Shown: piece after piece, positions 9,524 to 19,224 of the stretch
Layout of the letters: every line of letters begins with the position of its first letter
Position numbering within the stretch: position 1 is the stretch's first letter
Origin: Photobacterium sanctipauli
Lineage (GTDB): Bacteria > Pseudomonadota > Gammaproteobacteria > Enterobacterales > Vibrionaceae
NCBI RefSeq assembly: GCF_003026495.1
Contig: NZ_PYMA01000001.1
Location: forward strand, 1 to 64,000
DNA length: 64,000 nt
Direction of reading: 5' to 3'
Position numbers and translations under genes: made by a program
Notes under the pieces: generated by a model
What the model saw: only the letters and a program-made list of their open reading frames with translations
What the model was told of the DNA's origin: nothing
Database searches by the model: none

Positions 9524-9566
9524 TGCTAACCATGCCTAATGCTCGTTCTTATCGTTTGACCTTTCA

Positions 9567-10634
9567 TTAGAAAGCCATCAATTGCTTGGTTAGCTCAATT
9601 GCTGATATTTCTTTGCAACTTGCGTTATTTTGCCCAGACCATAGCGGAGAAAAATCATCAATGTTATGTTTTTCCGCCACACTACGTAACTGAGTCATTT
9701 CGATAGACGCATAAGGAAATGCTGGGGCTGACATGTGTATATACCCGAGATCTTTCATTACTCGGTTAACGATGCCCCGGGCCGGACGCCCCGAGAAAAT
9801 ATTGGTTAATGCAGTATGCTCGGCATTAGCACTTTTCAATGCCTGCCGATGTAGAGGCGATGTTTTCGCTTCATGGCAAAGCATGTAGGCAGTACCAACT
9901 TGAACAGCACTTGCGCCAAGTGCTAAAGCGGCCTGAACACCCCGACTGTCCGCAATGCCGCCAGCAGCAATGACGGGAACGTTTACCCTATCGACAACCT
10001 GCGGGAGCAGCGCAGCGAGACCGATTTGAGTCGTGATATCTTCCGTCAGGAACATGCCTCGATGCCCACCCGCTTCCACCCCTTGGGCGATAATGGCATC
10101 CACACCGTGAGATTCTAACCACAGCGCTTCCTTCACAGTGGTCGCCGATGATATTACTTTCGTCCCCCAACTTTTCACCCTTTGCAGCAATGCTTTCTCC
10201 GGCAGACCAAAGTGAAAACTGATCACTGGCGGTGATACCGGTTCTAATGCGTCAGCAATATCATGATTAAAAGGCATTCGGCTGGCACCGTTAGGCTGGC
10301 TACTACATTGCAGTGCAAACTCATCGAAAAAAGGTTGGAGTAATTGCTGCCACTTATCATGAGTTTCTTGCTGATAGCTTGGCATTTGGTGGCAAAAGAA
10401 GTTGAGGTTATAGGGCTTGTCAGTAGCGGCCTTAATTCGTGCCACTTCTTTCAACAAGGTGTCGATTGTTAGCATCCCGCAAGGTAAAGAGCCTAACCCG
10501 CCCGCCTGACATACTGCGATAGCCAAAGCACTATCTTGTACACCAGCCATTGGCGATTGAATAATTGGTAGCTCTGTACCTAATAGCTCTTTAACTAGGG
10601 GATCTTTACCAAAAAACAAACTGCCCTGCTGCAT
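9567..10634 (-). CDS. Nitronate monooxygenase (2-nitropropane dioxygenase family)
   Basis: This 355-residue FMN-dependent TIM-barrel enzyme is predicted to oxidise alkyl nitronates with oxygen. Family features are PIIQSPMAGVQDSALAIAVC at the N-terminus, GVDAIIAQGVEAGGHRGMF in the middle with the active-site H, and VPVIAAGGIADSRGVQAALA then GASAVQVGTAYMLC, which bind the FMN phosphate. I start at the ATG at 10634, although a GTG lies immediately upstream; GGAAGGGAG precedes both. It follows a DJ-1/PfpI gene by about 34 bp on the same strand and may form an operon with it. Confidence 0.92.
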   Translation of the reverse strand: MQQGSLFFGKDPLVKELLGTELPIIQSPMAGVQDSALAIAVCQAGGLGSLPCGMLTIDTLLKEVARIKAATDKPYNLNFFCHQMPSYQQETHDKWQQLLQPFFDEFALQCSSQPNGASRMPFNHDIADALEPVSPPVISFHFGLPEKALLQRVKSWGTKVISSATTVKEALWLESHGVDAIIAQGVEAGGHRGMFLTEDITTQIGLAALLPQVVDRVNVPVIAAGGIADSRGVQAALALGASAVQVGTAYMLCHEAKTSPLHRQALKSANAEHTALTNIFSGRPARGIVNRVMKDLGYIHMSAPAFPYASIEMTQLRSVAEKHNIDDFSPLWSGQNNASCKEISAIELTKQLMAF

Positions 10635-10668
10635 CACTGACTCCCTTCCATTCTCTTGTATGGCGTAA

Positions 10669-11244
10669 TTAGCACTCCTGCCAACGATACTCCATTTGAC
10701 GCGCTGTATTTTCCGCTAATTCGCGAGATATTAGTTGTGATACTAAATACAGGCTCATATCAATGCCAGCCGAGATACCGCCAGATGTGATGTATTTACC
10801 ACTGTCGACCCATCGCTGCTGAGCAACCACGTTCAGTGATGGATAAGTTTCTGCTAATTCTTGAATATCTTCCCTGTGGGTAGTAACAGTTAACTCATCA
10901 AGCAAGCCAGCTTTGGCCAATAGAAATGCCCCTGTACAAACCGAAGCGACTTTCGCCGCTGATTGGTCGACTTGCTTTATCCAGCGTATGACATTTTCTT
11001 TCTTAACCTCACCACTTTGGACGCCACCAACCACCACCAGCAAATCAATCGCAGGGTGATCCTCGATGGTATAATGGGCATTGACCATAAAACCGCCCCG
11101 AGCTTTCACTGGTTGCAAGTTTTCCGCAACCAAAAAGACATTCCAATCGTGACTAGTTAAACGCTTAGCGGTACTGAACACTTCAAATGGGCCTGATAAA
11201 TCCAACACTTCGGCATCATCATAAATGTAAATGGCAATATTCAT
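10669..11244 (-). CDS. DJ-1/PfpI family protein (GlxA / isonitrile hydratase-like)
   Basis: This 191-residue protein has the class I glutamine amidotransferase-like fold. The nucleophile elbow VASVCTGAFLLAKAGLLD carries the expected Cys, and DLSGPFEVFSTA near residue 18 contains the acidic partner. It lacks a C-terminal AraC domain, so it is closer to isonitrile hydratase or stand-alone PfpI proteins than to GlxA regulators. The reaction is not predictable from sequence. It appears to be the first gene of a two-gene unit with nitronate monooxygenase. Confidence 0.85.
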   Translation of the reverse strand: MNIAIYIYDDAEVLDLSGPFEVFSTAKRLTSHDWNVFLVAENLQPVKARGGFMVNAHYTIEDHPAIDLLVVVGGVQSGEVKKENVIRWIKQVDQSAAKVASVCTGAFLLAKAGLLDELTVTTHREDIQELAETYPSLNVVAQQRWVDSGKYITSGGISAGIDMSLYLVSQLISRELAENTARQMEYRWQEC

Positions 11245-11281
11245 CGTTCAGCATTCCTTGCTTCGAGATTTCAGGTAATCG

Positions 11282-11830
11282 CTATGTGGTTTTATACACT
11301 ATTCCCTTATAGCACTGGCCAGACAAATTAAAGTCTTTAGTGTATCTAAACCCTACTTTTACGGTGTGCGCGGCAAAAGAGCGTAAGTTATCGCAATGAA
11401 CATAGGAATACACCAATGGGTAGTTCTTAGACAGAACCGCTTTGCTTGATAGGAATAATTGTTCAAAAACACCTTTACCGCGGTGACCTTTACTAACGCA
11501 AACAGGCCCCCAAAAGTAAGAGTTGTTGCGATTGAATACCATGCCATCATATTCAACCTCAGATAACCGAGAAGCTAGCTCAGTCAAACTTGGTGAGAAA
11601 GACCAATATTGCCAAGAGGCACAAACAGCTAAGCCAATCACCACCCCCTCTTCTACCGCAACAAAAACCGCACTCTCTTGCTCAATGGCACGGGCTATTA
11701 ACTGTTCATCAAGCACGGTATTGAGGAAGCCTTCCTGCTTTTCGTCTGAATTTAAGTTTCCCACATAACATTGCTGTTGCAACGCAATGATCCCTTCAAG
11801 GTCTGCAACAGCAGCTTGCCTCACTTCCAT
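11282..11830 (-). CDS. GNAT family N-acetyltransferase
   Basis: This 182-residue GNAT protein starts VRQAAVADLEGIIALQQQCY and has the acetyl-CoA loop CVSKGHRGKGVFEQLFLSSK. The C-terminal part SYVHCDNLRSFAAHTVKVGF is the usual motif B region. It is monocistronic with a likely promoter in the 86 bp toward the oxidoreductase gene. The substrate is unknown. It is one of five intact GNAT genes within 8.5 kb. Confidence 0.87.
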   Translation of the reverse strand: MEVRQAAVADLEGIIALQQQCYVGNLNSDEKQEGFLNTVLDEQLIARAIEQESAVFVAVEEGVVIGLAVCASWQYWSFSPSLTELASRLSEVEYDGMVFNRNNSYFWGPVCVSKGHRGKGVFEQLFLSSKAVLSKNYPLVYSYVHCDNLRSFAAHTVKVGFRYTKDFNLSGQCYKGIVYKTT

Positions 11831-11916
11831 TTATCACCTCCATGGCTATTTTACGGTTTCACCACATATCGTACACCATACCATTATATTGGTAAATGCC
11901 ATGACTAAAACCAGCG

Positions 11917-14232
11917 TTATCCCGATTTAACACGGATTAAATTATCAGCTTGAACCGAGGAACTTAGCACAATTGGGATCGCTTTCGAGATTGGGGTATC
12001 GCTCAGATCGCCTTTGCCATCGATAGCGACTAGCGGGTTCGTCTCAGGGAAGTAAGCAGCAATATTGCCTTCAGGAATATCATAGGCAACCAATTTAAAG
12101 CCGTAGATTTTACGCTCAACCTTATCAGGCCACAGTGACTCAACGTCGACTAAATCACCGTCATTCATTCCTAAAGCAGCTATATCGGCCGCATTAACAA
12201 AAAGCACTTTCCGCTCACCGGAGATACCTCGGTAACGGTCTTCAAACCCATATATGGTGGTATTGTACTGATCGTGCGATCGCATGGTCTGAAGAACAAA
12301 TACCGGATCTTGGCTCAACTCACGCAAGTTCGCTGGTAACAAGTGAACCGGTAGCTCATGGGCAAAAAAATTCGCCTTATTGGTCGAAGTGTTCCAACGC
12401 CGCTCACCGGCACTGTTACCCAGATAGAAGCCCCCCGGATTTGTAATTTTCTCGTTGAAGTCTCCAAAGCCCGGAATAGCCTTGGCTATCAAGTCACGAA
12501 TTCGGCCGTAATCTTCTGTCAGGTAGTGCCAATCAACCAGCGAGTTGCCAACCGTCGCTGCCGCTATACCCGCAATGATCGCGGGCTCAGAACGCATCTC
12601 GGCGGTATCGCTTTCAACCACACCAGCAGAAGCATGCACCATACTAAACGAGTCTTCTACGGTCACACTTTGCGGTCCGGCTTTCTGAATATCTATGTCA
12701 GTTCGTCCCAAGCAAGGAAGAATAAGTGAATCATAACCGGTAATTAGATGGCTGCGATTGAGCTTGGTGGCAATATTCACCGTCAGGTTACAGTTGCTTA
12801 ATGCCTGTTGTGTCAATGAGGTATCTGGACTTGCGGCGGCAAAGTTGCCCCCAAGGCCAATGAATACCTTGCTCTCACCGGCCAACATCGCCTTAATAGC
12901 CTCAACCGTGTTATGGCCTGCCTCGCGTGGAGGTTCAAAATCGAACACCTTAGCCAAGTTATCAAGAAAAGCCTCCGTAGGCTTTTCATCAATGCCCATG
13001 GTTCTGTCACCCTGAACATTACTGTGCCCGCGAACCGGGCACAGCCCTGCTCCCGGCTTACCGATCTGGCCAAACAGCAGCTGTAGGTTAACAATTTCCT
13101 GAATCGTATTCACCGAGTGCTTGTGCTGGGTGATCCCCATTGCCCACGTTGTGATAACATTTTTGGACTGACGATAGACTTCAGCCGCTTGGCGAATCTC
13201 GGCTTCTGTCAGCCCAGACTGTTCGACAATGTCCTGCCAACTGGTAGCTTCTACTCTCGCAAGGTAATCATTAACACCTTGGGTATGGCAAGCAATAAAG
13301 TCTTGGTCAAAAATACTGCGACGGCCTTCACTTTGCTGTTGTTGATCATATTCACACAAAGCCTTGACCATACCGCGCACTACAGCCATATCACCGCCTA
13401 GTTTAGGCGTGAAATAACGCTGGCTGATCTCGGTACCCTTGCCTGTCAGCATCTCAGCCGGGGATTGCGGGTTGGTAAACCGTTCTAAGCCACGTTCTTT
13501 CAGGGTATTAAAGCTTACGACCGCAGCACCACGTCGGGTCGCTTGCCTTAACGTGTCCAACATTCTCGGATGGTTAGTGCCCGGGTTTTGGCCAAACACG
13601 AAGATAGCATCAGCATACTCAAAATCATCGATAGTCACTGTCCCCTTACCGATGCCGACCGCTTGCTTCAGCGCGACACCACTGGCTTCATGGCACATGT
13701 TGGAACAGTCGGGGAAGTTGTTGGTACCAAACTGGCGAACAAACAGCTGGTATAAGAATGCCGCTTCGTTGCTAGCTCGGCCCGAGGTATAGAATTCAGC
13801 CTGATGTGGACTTTCTAACGCATTCAAGTGCTGACCAATCAATGCAAACGCGTCGTCCCAAGTCATTTCTTCATAGCAATCAGTTTCAGCATTGTATTTC
13901 ACCGGGTGACTTAGGCGACCTTGGTACTCCAAGAAGTAATCACTCTGCTTCATTAGCCACGACACTGAGTGTTGCCTAAAAAACTCGGGAGTCACCCGGC
14001 GGCTGGTTGCTTCCCAGTTAACCGCTTTGGCGCCGTTTTCACAGAATTTAAACCGCCCTTTCTCGTCGTTTTCACCCCAAGCACACCCCGGGCAATCAAA
14101 GCCATGGTCTTGGTTGGTTTTAAGTAGGTTGCGGATATTTTTGCTGACGTTTTCACTTTTGACTAAGTGTTTTGTCGTACTGAGCAGCGCGCCCCATCCG
14201 CCTGCTGAGCCATCATATTGCTTTACTGTCAT
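11917..14232 (-). CDS. Molybdopterin oxidoreductase, FdhF-like (YdeP family)
   Basis: This 771-residue cytoplasmic molybdopterin enzyme belongs to the YdeP branch of the DMSO reductase/formate dehydrogenase superfamily. The N-terminus carries FDCPGCAWGE and FCENGAKAVNWE, the family's iron-sulfur region. SNMCHEASGVALK near residue 180 supplies a Cys at the place where FdhF has its selenocysteine. Asp and Gly motifs for the two molybdopterin guanine dinucleotides follow (AIFVFGQNPGTNHPR, GQIGKPGAGLCPVRGHSNVQ). No signal peptide is seen. Members are annotated as formate dehydrogenase alpha subunits, but the substrate is not settled. The ATG at 14232 follows AGGGA. It is 12 bp after fdhD, so the two are surely co-transcribed. 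Confidence 0.9.
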   Translation of the reverse strand: MTVKQYDGSAGGWGALLSTTKHLVKSENVSKNIRNLLKTNQDHGFDCPGCAWGENDEKGRFKFCENGAKAVNWEATSRRVTPEFFRQHSVSWLMKQSDYFLEYQGRLSHPVKYNAETDCYEEMTWDDAFALIGQHLNALESPHQAEFYTSGRASNEAAFLYQLFVRQFGTNNFPDCSNMCHEASGVALKQAVGIGKGTVTIDDFEYADAIFVFGQNPGTNHPRMLDTLRQATRRGAAVVSFNTLKERGLERFTNPQSPAEMLTGKGTEISQRYFTPKLGGDMAVVRGMVKALCEYDQQQQSEGRRSIFDQDFIACHTQGVNDYLARVEATSWQDIVEQSGLTEAEIRQAAEVYRQSKNVITTWAMGITQHKHSVNTIQEIVNLQLLFGQIGKPGAGLCPVRGHSNVQGDRTMGIDEKPTEAFLDNLAKVFDFEPPREAGHNTVEAIKAMLAGESKVFIGLGGNFAAASPDTSLTQQALSNCNLTVNIATKLNRSHLITGYDSLILPCLGRTDIDIQKAGPQSVTVEDSFSMVHASAGVVESDTAEMRSEPAIIAGIAAATVGNSLVDWHYLTEDYGRIRDLIAKAIPGFGDFNEKITNPGGFYLGNSAGERRWNTSTNKANFFAHELPVHLLPANLRELSQDPVFVLQTMRSHDQYNTTIYGFEDRYRGISGERKVLFVNAADIAALGMNDGDLVDVESLWPDKVERKIYGFKLVAYDIPEGNIAAYFPETNPLVAIDGKGDLSDTPISKAIPIVLSSSVQADNLIRVKSG

Positions 14233-14244
14233 CACTATTCCCTG

Positions 14245-15210
14245 TTACTTGTTTGTTTTGTGCAAGCGTAATCGGAACGCGCCATGATAGACGTTGAATC
14301 GTCCTTGCTGGTTGAAGCCAATGAGCGTGAGGTTAAATCGCTTTGCCATATTCAAAGCCAGGTTAGAAGGCGCACCTGCAGCCACTAATACCGGTACTCC
14401 TGCAACCAGTACTTTTTGCACCAGTTCAAAGCTGATGCGGCTCGTCAGCATGACGACCTTGCCCAGTTCGGTGAGGCTGTTATCCCTAGCACGCGCACCC
14501 AGTAATTTATCCAAAGCATTGTGGCGGCCGATATCTTCGCTAATGGCTAAAAGCTGTCCGTCTTCATCGAAAAGGCCGCCACCATGTACACCACCCGTCG
14601 TTTCAAATAACGCCTGTTGCTGGCGTAAGTTATTGGAAAGCGCCAGTACAGTTTGATCGGTTAACCAATGCGATTGTGTGTCTAGCGAGGGAATGTCACG
14701 CAACTCTAGGGATTTCATTGAGGATTTACCGCAAACCCCGCAGCTGGAAAATGAGGATGTTTCACGACTTATTTTCGACCAGTCAACACGTAACCTTGGC
14801 GATAACCTGACTGTGATTTCATTAGGCGCTAATTCATCCAGGTCGAGGTGATCATTCATGCCGACAATATCGGAGGCGTATTGGATCACCCCTTCGGCCA
14901 ATAACAACCCTGTGACCAAATTGCGATCATCACCAGGCGTACGCATGGTCACCAGATATTCACGTTCTTTTGGTATACCATCCAAATCAAGGTAATTTAG
15001 AATAATTTGCAGCGGCTCTTCAACAACCACAGAGTCGATCGATAAGCTAACATCGCAGCCGATGATTTGCTGACGAGAGCAGGCCATTACGCTGCTAGCC
15101 TCTGTATATAATTGAAACGACTCCGATGAGCCATACTCATCAACCCCTGCTTCAAGTGCCTTTATCTCTTGACTTTCACCACTTTTTCGATGACTTACCC
15201 CTAATGCCAT
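14245..15210 (-). CDS. fdhD: FdhD, sulfurtransferase for formate dehydrogenase maturation
   Basis: FdhD passes sulfur from IscS to the molybdenum cofactor of formate dehydrogenase-type enzymes. The signature CGVCGKSS is present near residue 165, with EEPLQIILNYLDLDG at the N-terminus and a C-terminal half with SEDIGRHNALDKLLGA and MLTSRISFELVQKVLVAGVP. The N-terminus before ACSRQ is longer than in many family members, so the true start may be an internal codon. It is the first gene of the fdhD-ydeP-like pair, and its promoter probably lies in the palindrome-rich gap upstream. Confidence 0.93.
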   Translation of the reverse strand: MALGVSHRKSGESQEIKALEAGVDEYGSSESFQLYTEASSVMACSRQQIIGCDVSLSIDSVVVEEPLQIILNYLDLDGIPKEREYLVTMRTPGDDRNLVTGLLLAEGVIQYASDIVGMNDHLDLDELAPNEITVRLSPRLRVDWSKISRETSSFSSCGVCGKSSMKSLELRDIPSLDTQSHWLTDQTVLALSNNLRQQQALFETTGGVHGGGLFDEDGQLLAISEDIGRHNALDKLLGARARDNSLTELGKVVMLTSRISFELVQKVLVAGVPVLVAAGAPSNLALNMAKRFNLTLIGFNQQGRFNVYHGAFRLRLHKTNK

Positions 15211-15356
15211 AACAATTAACCACTCCGTGTTTTAGTCCTTTTTACCGGAGGATCAACTGCCTCCCTTTACATCACCAAAACACACAATAACAAAACATTT
15301 TTGCAACATCTAGTTTATTATCTATTCTTACTAAGCAGCAAAACATCGCTCACATT

Positions 15357-15397
15357 TCTGGTATACCAGAATAATTTATCAATTGATAAATTATTCT
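15357..15397. promoter_or_regulatory. Two overlapping perfect palindromes (14 bp and 30 bp)
   Basis: TCTGGTATACCAGA at 15357-15370 is a perfect palindrome. From 15368 to 15397 a second perfect 30-bp palindrome runs, with centre TATCAATTGATA and arms AGAATAATT/AATTATTCT; the two share 3 bp. They lie between divergent fdhD and a lipoprotein gene, about 150-190 bp from either. They could be operators of an unidentified regulator; a hairpin role is possible for the longer one. Confidence 0.5.
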
Positions 15398-15585
15398 TAA
15401 TTTCCCTACCTGAAAGTATCGTTCACCCCTTCAATAAAGGCACCGAGGGACATCGCTAATAAAACTCATTTATCACTGATATAGAAACAAGTAATTATAT
15501 CAATCAGGGCTATCATGATAAAAAACACCGTATCTTTAATGGGTTAGATATGCACATTTAATCCGTCATTTTTATGGTGAGACAA

Positions 15586-16389
15586 ATGAAGAAAGTCACT
15601 AGCGTACTAATGATCGCGTTACTTGCTGGTTGTAATTCATCAAGCAACGATACCGATGGGAAAATACTGCCTCCAAATACACATCTGCCAGAAACAGAAG
15701 TGCCAAATAAACCCCAACCACAATTACCGCCATCCCACTTACCCGATGAGCTCTTACCGGAAAGGCCTACTCCAGATAATTGGTATACTGAAGTATCTGA
15801 ACGTTTTGGTATGACTGTTGCCGATCTGCATCAAGCATGTAGTTTTAAGGGCAGCCACCCGCAAATTTCAGTCGCTACAGCTTGTGAATGGCAAAATGAA
15901 ACCCTAACCATTACCTATTACGCAGAAAAAGAAACGGGTGATAATGATCCTGGCCACAGCAGTACAGACTTCAAACATAGCTACCAATGGGTTGTGAACG
16001 ATGCAAATATTGCTGCTGGTAAAATTTGGCCACAATCCAATCACCTAGCCAAGGGACTTCCGGACGGAGACACACACATTGAGTATGGTGATGTAATTTA
16101 TTCATTGGGATTCTGTGAAGAAGAACAATGCACTGAAGATGATTACAAAGTGATCACTCACCCAGTCAGCATTATCGTAAACGGAAAACACATTATTTCA
16201 GATGGCACACCACTTGAAGGCGGTGAGACAGAGTTCGTTATTGACTCATATAGAACAGTTGATCGATTTTTCTTTTATGCCAATTTCACGCACTCAAACA
16301 ATGGCAAGGAACAAGATAGTCTATTTATGATGGAGCAAGCTTACCCTGCCATTATTTACAAAGTGCTAAGTCCAGCCTTTGGCTACTAG
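15586..16389 (+). CDS. Secreted lipoprotein of unknown function
   Basis: This is about 267 residues from the Met at 15586, which gives a short signal peptide and lipobox LLAGC; an upstream ATG at 15574 adds four residues. A Pro-rich, low-complexity linker (PPNTHLPETEVP...PERPTP) spans about residues 28-66, after which the sequence becomes compositionally ordinary. Four Cys residues (ACSFKG, ACEWQ, FCEEEQC) may form disulfides. I recognise no domain. It follows the palindrome-rich gap divergent from fdhD and ends in a hairpin near 16397-16425. Confidence 0.7.
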   Translation: MKKVTSVLMIALLAGCNSSSNDTDGKILPPNTHLPETEVPNKPQPQLPPSHLPDELLPERPTPDNWYTEVSERFGMTVADLHQACSFKGSHPQISVATACEWQNETLTITYYAEKETGDNDPGHSSTDFKHSYQWVVNDANIAAGKIWPQSNHLAKGLPDGDTHIEYGDVIYSLGFCEEEQCTEDDYKVITHPVSIIVNGKHIISDGTPLEGGETEFVIDSYRTVDRFFFYANFTHSNNGKEQDSLFMMEQAYPAIIYKVLSPAFGY

Positions 16390-16583
16390 GCCATCTTCAT
16401 GAGGGAAGCATCTCCTTCCCTCATCCTCATCACTGGCCTAACGCCAATCCCATTAAATATCTGGTCAGATTTTTGCCAAGGCAAATGACTAGATGAAGTT
16501 GGTATCATCACCCAAGCTATTTAAGCAATTCATATTTTGTTATGTAATTCATCTCTCTCTGATATTGAGTTGGCTGATATACT

Positions 16584-16652
16584 TATACCCAAGTTACTTC
16601 AAGGTTCAGGGTTCAGAAGGCAAATTTTCTAACCTTGAAATAGCTTGGTATA
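16584..16652. repeat. Dispersed palindromic repeat (tatacccaag family)
   Basis: TATACCCAAGTTACTTCAAG at 16584 and its near-complement CTTGAAATAGCTTGGTATA ending at 16652 form a long imperfect stem; the loop includes two copies of GGTTCAG. The copy sits just upstream of the LysR gene. It explains the translated N-terminal extension seen there, which is not protein-coding. Confidence 0.75.
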
Positions 16653-16663
16653 TTAAAAACAAT

Positions 16664-17634
16664 ATGGAAAAAGTGATGCCGCAACGTGACGCCAACACCT
16701 TAGATCTGAACATGCTCAGGCTATTCGTAGTGCTATACCAAGAGAAGAATATGCGCAAAGCCGCGAGTCGTTTGCATGTGACTCAGCCTGCAATTAGCCA
16801 CAGTTTGAAAAAACTGCGTGAACATTTTTCCGATCAGCTATTTGTCAAGGTACCACAGGGTTTAGAGCCGACCCCACTCGCGCACCAAATCGCCACGGTT
16901 GCCACCGCTTATATTGAAGGGTTATCGAGGGAGTTAGACAGCCTAACTGAATTTAACCCTGCTGAAATTGAGCAAACATTACGTATTGCTGTTGCCTCGC
17001 CGATTCTTCCTTGTATAGCTGGCAACCTTTATAACCGAGTAAAACATCATGCACCCAAGGCGAGCTTGGAAATCATTACTTGGACCCAGCAAACCTTTGA
17101 TGATTTGAGCCAAAACAAGGTCATTCTTGGCATCAATTACAATACAGCCGAGCATGGCAAGCACATCATTAGTAAAGTTCTCACAGAAATCACCCCTACT
17201 TACATTGCAAGGAAGGATCACCATTACTTCAAAAAGAAGATCTCGAACTCGCTGACTTTGGCAAGTATGAGCTTGCATCTTTGATTGTCCCAAACTGGAA
17301 TGAGAATAGTGCCATCGCTATCGATATTTTGAAAAAGTACAACATCGATGCCAATTTAGGCATGCGTACACATGAGTTAATGGCGCTTATTGATGCAACC
17401 AGCAAGAGTGATATGTACTTACCGCATAATCTTCTTTTCCCTATTCAATACTTCCCACAACTAGGCATGAAATCGGTTGCTCCACTGCTTCCACTTGAAG
17501 ATTATCACTTATCTGTAAATAGCTTTGTGCATGTCAAAGATCGCCACAGCAACATCGCCAATTGGCTCGCCGGGATCATTAAAGAGTGCCTGCTCGAGCA
17601 AATTGACTGCTCCAAAAAATACCTTCAGCCCTAA
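16664..17634 (+). pseudogene. LysR family regulator gene with a frameshift
   Basis: Translation from the ATG at 16664 gives a LysR N-terminal winged helix (LDLNMLRLFVVLYQEKNMRK then AASRLHVTQPAISHSLKKLR) and the start of the effector domain. After KVLTEITPTYIARKDH the frame is lost. The +1/-2 alternative frame continues as PLLQKEDLELADFGKYELAS and on to 17634. The junction, near 17219-17223, is cacc where a third C would restore the frame. Either the gene is a recent pseudogene or the read has one base missing. It lies convergent to iolA and may have regulated cluster 1. The start codon upstream in the repeat is rejected. Confidence 0.8.
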
Positions 17635-17640
17635 CAGAAA

Positions 17641-17673
17641 AAAGCCAGAATATGCATTGGCTATTCTGGCTTT
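17641..17673. terminator. Bidirectional terminator between LysR remnant and iolA
   Basis: AAAGCCAGAATA and TATTCTGGCTTT form a perfect 12-bp stem with a 9-nt loop. The A-run before and T-run after it make it suitable for both convergent transcripts; it closes the iolC-iolD-iolE-iolA operon. Confidence 0.9.
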
Positions 17674-17697
17674 AAATCGCTATTTAGCAGTATCGCT

Positions 17698-19209
17698 TTA
17701 GTCCATCGTCGGCATCACGAAACTACTGCTATGCTGCTCTAAACGGACGCTGGCTGGCCAACGGCTAGTAACAGTCTTCATGCGGGTATAGAAGCGAACA
17801 CCGTCATTACCATGTACGTTTAGCGGCCCAAATACCGAACGTTTCCAGCCACCAAAGCTATGGAACGCCATCGGCACAGGGATTGGTACATTTACACCCA
17901 CCATTCCTGCCAACACATCTTCGCTAAACTGACGGGCTGTTTCACCATCGCGAGTAAAGATAGCCGTTCCGTTACCATATTCATGGCGGTTGATGAGCTC
18001 TAAACCAGTTTGGTAATCAGGCACACGAACCACCGCCAATACTGGACCAAAGATCTCTTCTTGATAGATAGTCATGTCAGGCGAAACATTATCGAACAAG
18101 GTAGGGCCGACAAAGAACCCATTTTCGTGGCCCTCAATCTTGATATCACGCCCATCGACAACCAAAGATGCGCCCTGCTCTACCCCGGAGTTGATGTAGT
18201 CGCAGATCTTCTTTTTATGCTGGGCTGAAATGACAGGCCCCATGTCGTTCTCTTGGCCTTCAACAATGCCTGGGCCAACATTCATAACATTGATTTGCTC
18301 TTTCAGCTTGGCAATGGTTTCATCAGCCGTTTCATCACCAACAGCCACCACAACCGATAATGCCATGCAGCGTTCGCCAGCTGCCCCATAAGCGGCGCCC
18401 ATTATCGCATTGGTTGCCATGTCTAAATCAGCATCAGGCATCAAGATACAATGGTTCTTCGCACCGCCAAGTGCCTGACAACGTTTGCCGTGCGCTGAAG
18501 CGGTAGAGTAAATGTACTCAGCAATCGGTGTTGAACCTACAAAGCTTACAGCCTGTACTCTTGGGTCAGTTAGCAGGACGTCCACAGCTTCTTTGTCGCC
18601 ATTCACCACATTGAAAACGCCATCAGGCAGGCCAGCTTCTTTAAGCAGCTCCGCCATCACGATACCCATAGAAGGATCTTTTTCAGATGGTTTCAGCACA
18701 AAGGTGTTACCCGTCGCCAATGCAATCGGGAACATCCACATTGGTACCATTGCAGGGAAGTTAAATGGCGAAATACCCGCACACACACCCAGTGGCTGCA
18801 TCAGCGAATGGCTATCAACACCCGTACCGACATTTGCCGAGTGCTCACCTTTTTGTAGGTGAGGAATACCACATGCAAACTCAACCACTTCAAGACCACG
18901 GGTCACTTCACCGACAGCATCCGAATATACCTTGCCGTGTTCATTTGAAATAAGACGAGCAAGCCTATCCATGTTTTGCTCAAGCAGGGCTTTGAACTTG
19001 AACATGACACGGGCGCGTTTTAGCGGCGATGTTTTCGCCCATGCCGGAAATGCCTTGTCGGCAGCGGCAATGGCTTCTGCCGTTTCTGCTGCAGAGCTTA
19101 ATACCACCTGGCGAGTCTGCTCACCCGTGGCTGGATTATAAACAGGTGCAAAGCGTTGGCTATGGCTTTCGCTGATCTGACCCTGAATGAAGTTTTGTAC
19201 TGTTTCCAT
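17698..19209 (-). CDS. iolA: Methylmalonate-semialdehyde dehydrogenase (acylating), IolA
   Basis: IolA converts malonic semialdehyde from inositol breakdown to acetyl-CoA and CO2, using NAD and CoA. The 503-residue protein has the aldehyde dehydrogenase fold. The catalytic Cys is in GAAGERCMALSVVVAV near residue 284 and the NAD-binding motif is SFVGSTPIAEYIY near 230; ISPFNFPAMVPMWMFPIAL is the family N-terminal motif. It is the last gene of the minus-strand operon, 16 bp after iolE, and ends at a perfect terminator. It is the only iolA seen, so inositol cluster 2 must rely on it (or a distant copy). Confidence 0.95.
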   Translation of the reverse strand: METVQNFIQGQISESHSQRFAPVYNPATGEQTRQVVLSSAAETAEAIAAADKAFPAWAKTSPLKRARVMFKFKALLEQNMDRLARLISNEHGKVYSDAVGEVTRGLEVVEFACGIPHLQKGEHSANVGTGVDSHSLMQPLGVCAGISPFNFPAMVPMWMFPIALATGNTFVLKPSEKDPSMGIVMAELLKEAGLPDGVFNVVNGDKEAVDVLLTDPRVQAVSFVGSTPIAEYIYSTASAHGKRCQALGGAKNHCILMPDADLDMATNAIMGAAYGAAGERCMALSVVVAVGDETADETIAKLKEQINVMNVGPGIVEGQENDMGPVISAQHKKKICDYINSGVEQGASLVVDGRDIKIEGHENGFFVGPTLFDNVSPDMTIYQEEIFGPVLAVVRVPDYQTGLELINRHEYGNGTAIFTRDGETARQFSEDVLAGMVGVNVPIPVPMAFHSFGGWKRSVFGPLNVHGNDGVRFYTRMKTVTSRWPASVRLEQHSSSFVMPTMD

Positions 19210-19224
19210 TTCTTGCTCCTGTTA

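Noticed and set aside
16493..16663. Longer N-terminus of the LysR protein with a hydrophobic leader
   Set aside because: The extra residues are translated from the dispersed palindromic repeat; LysR homology starts after the ATG at 16664.
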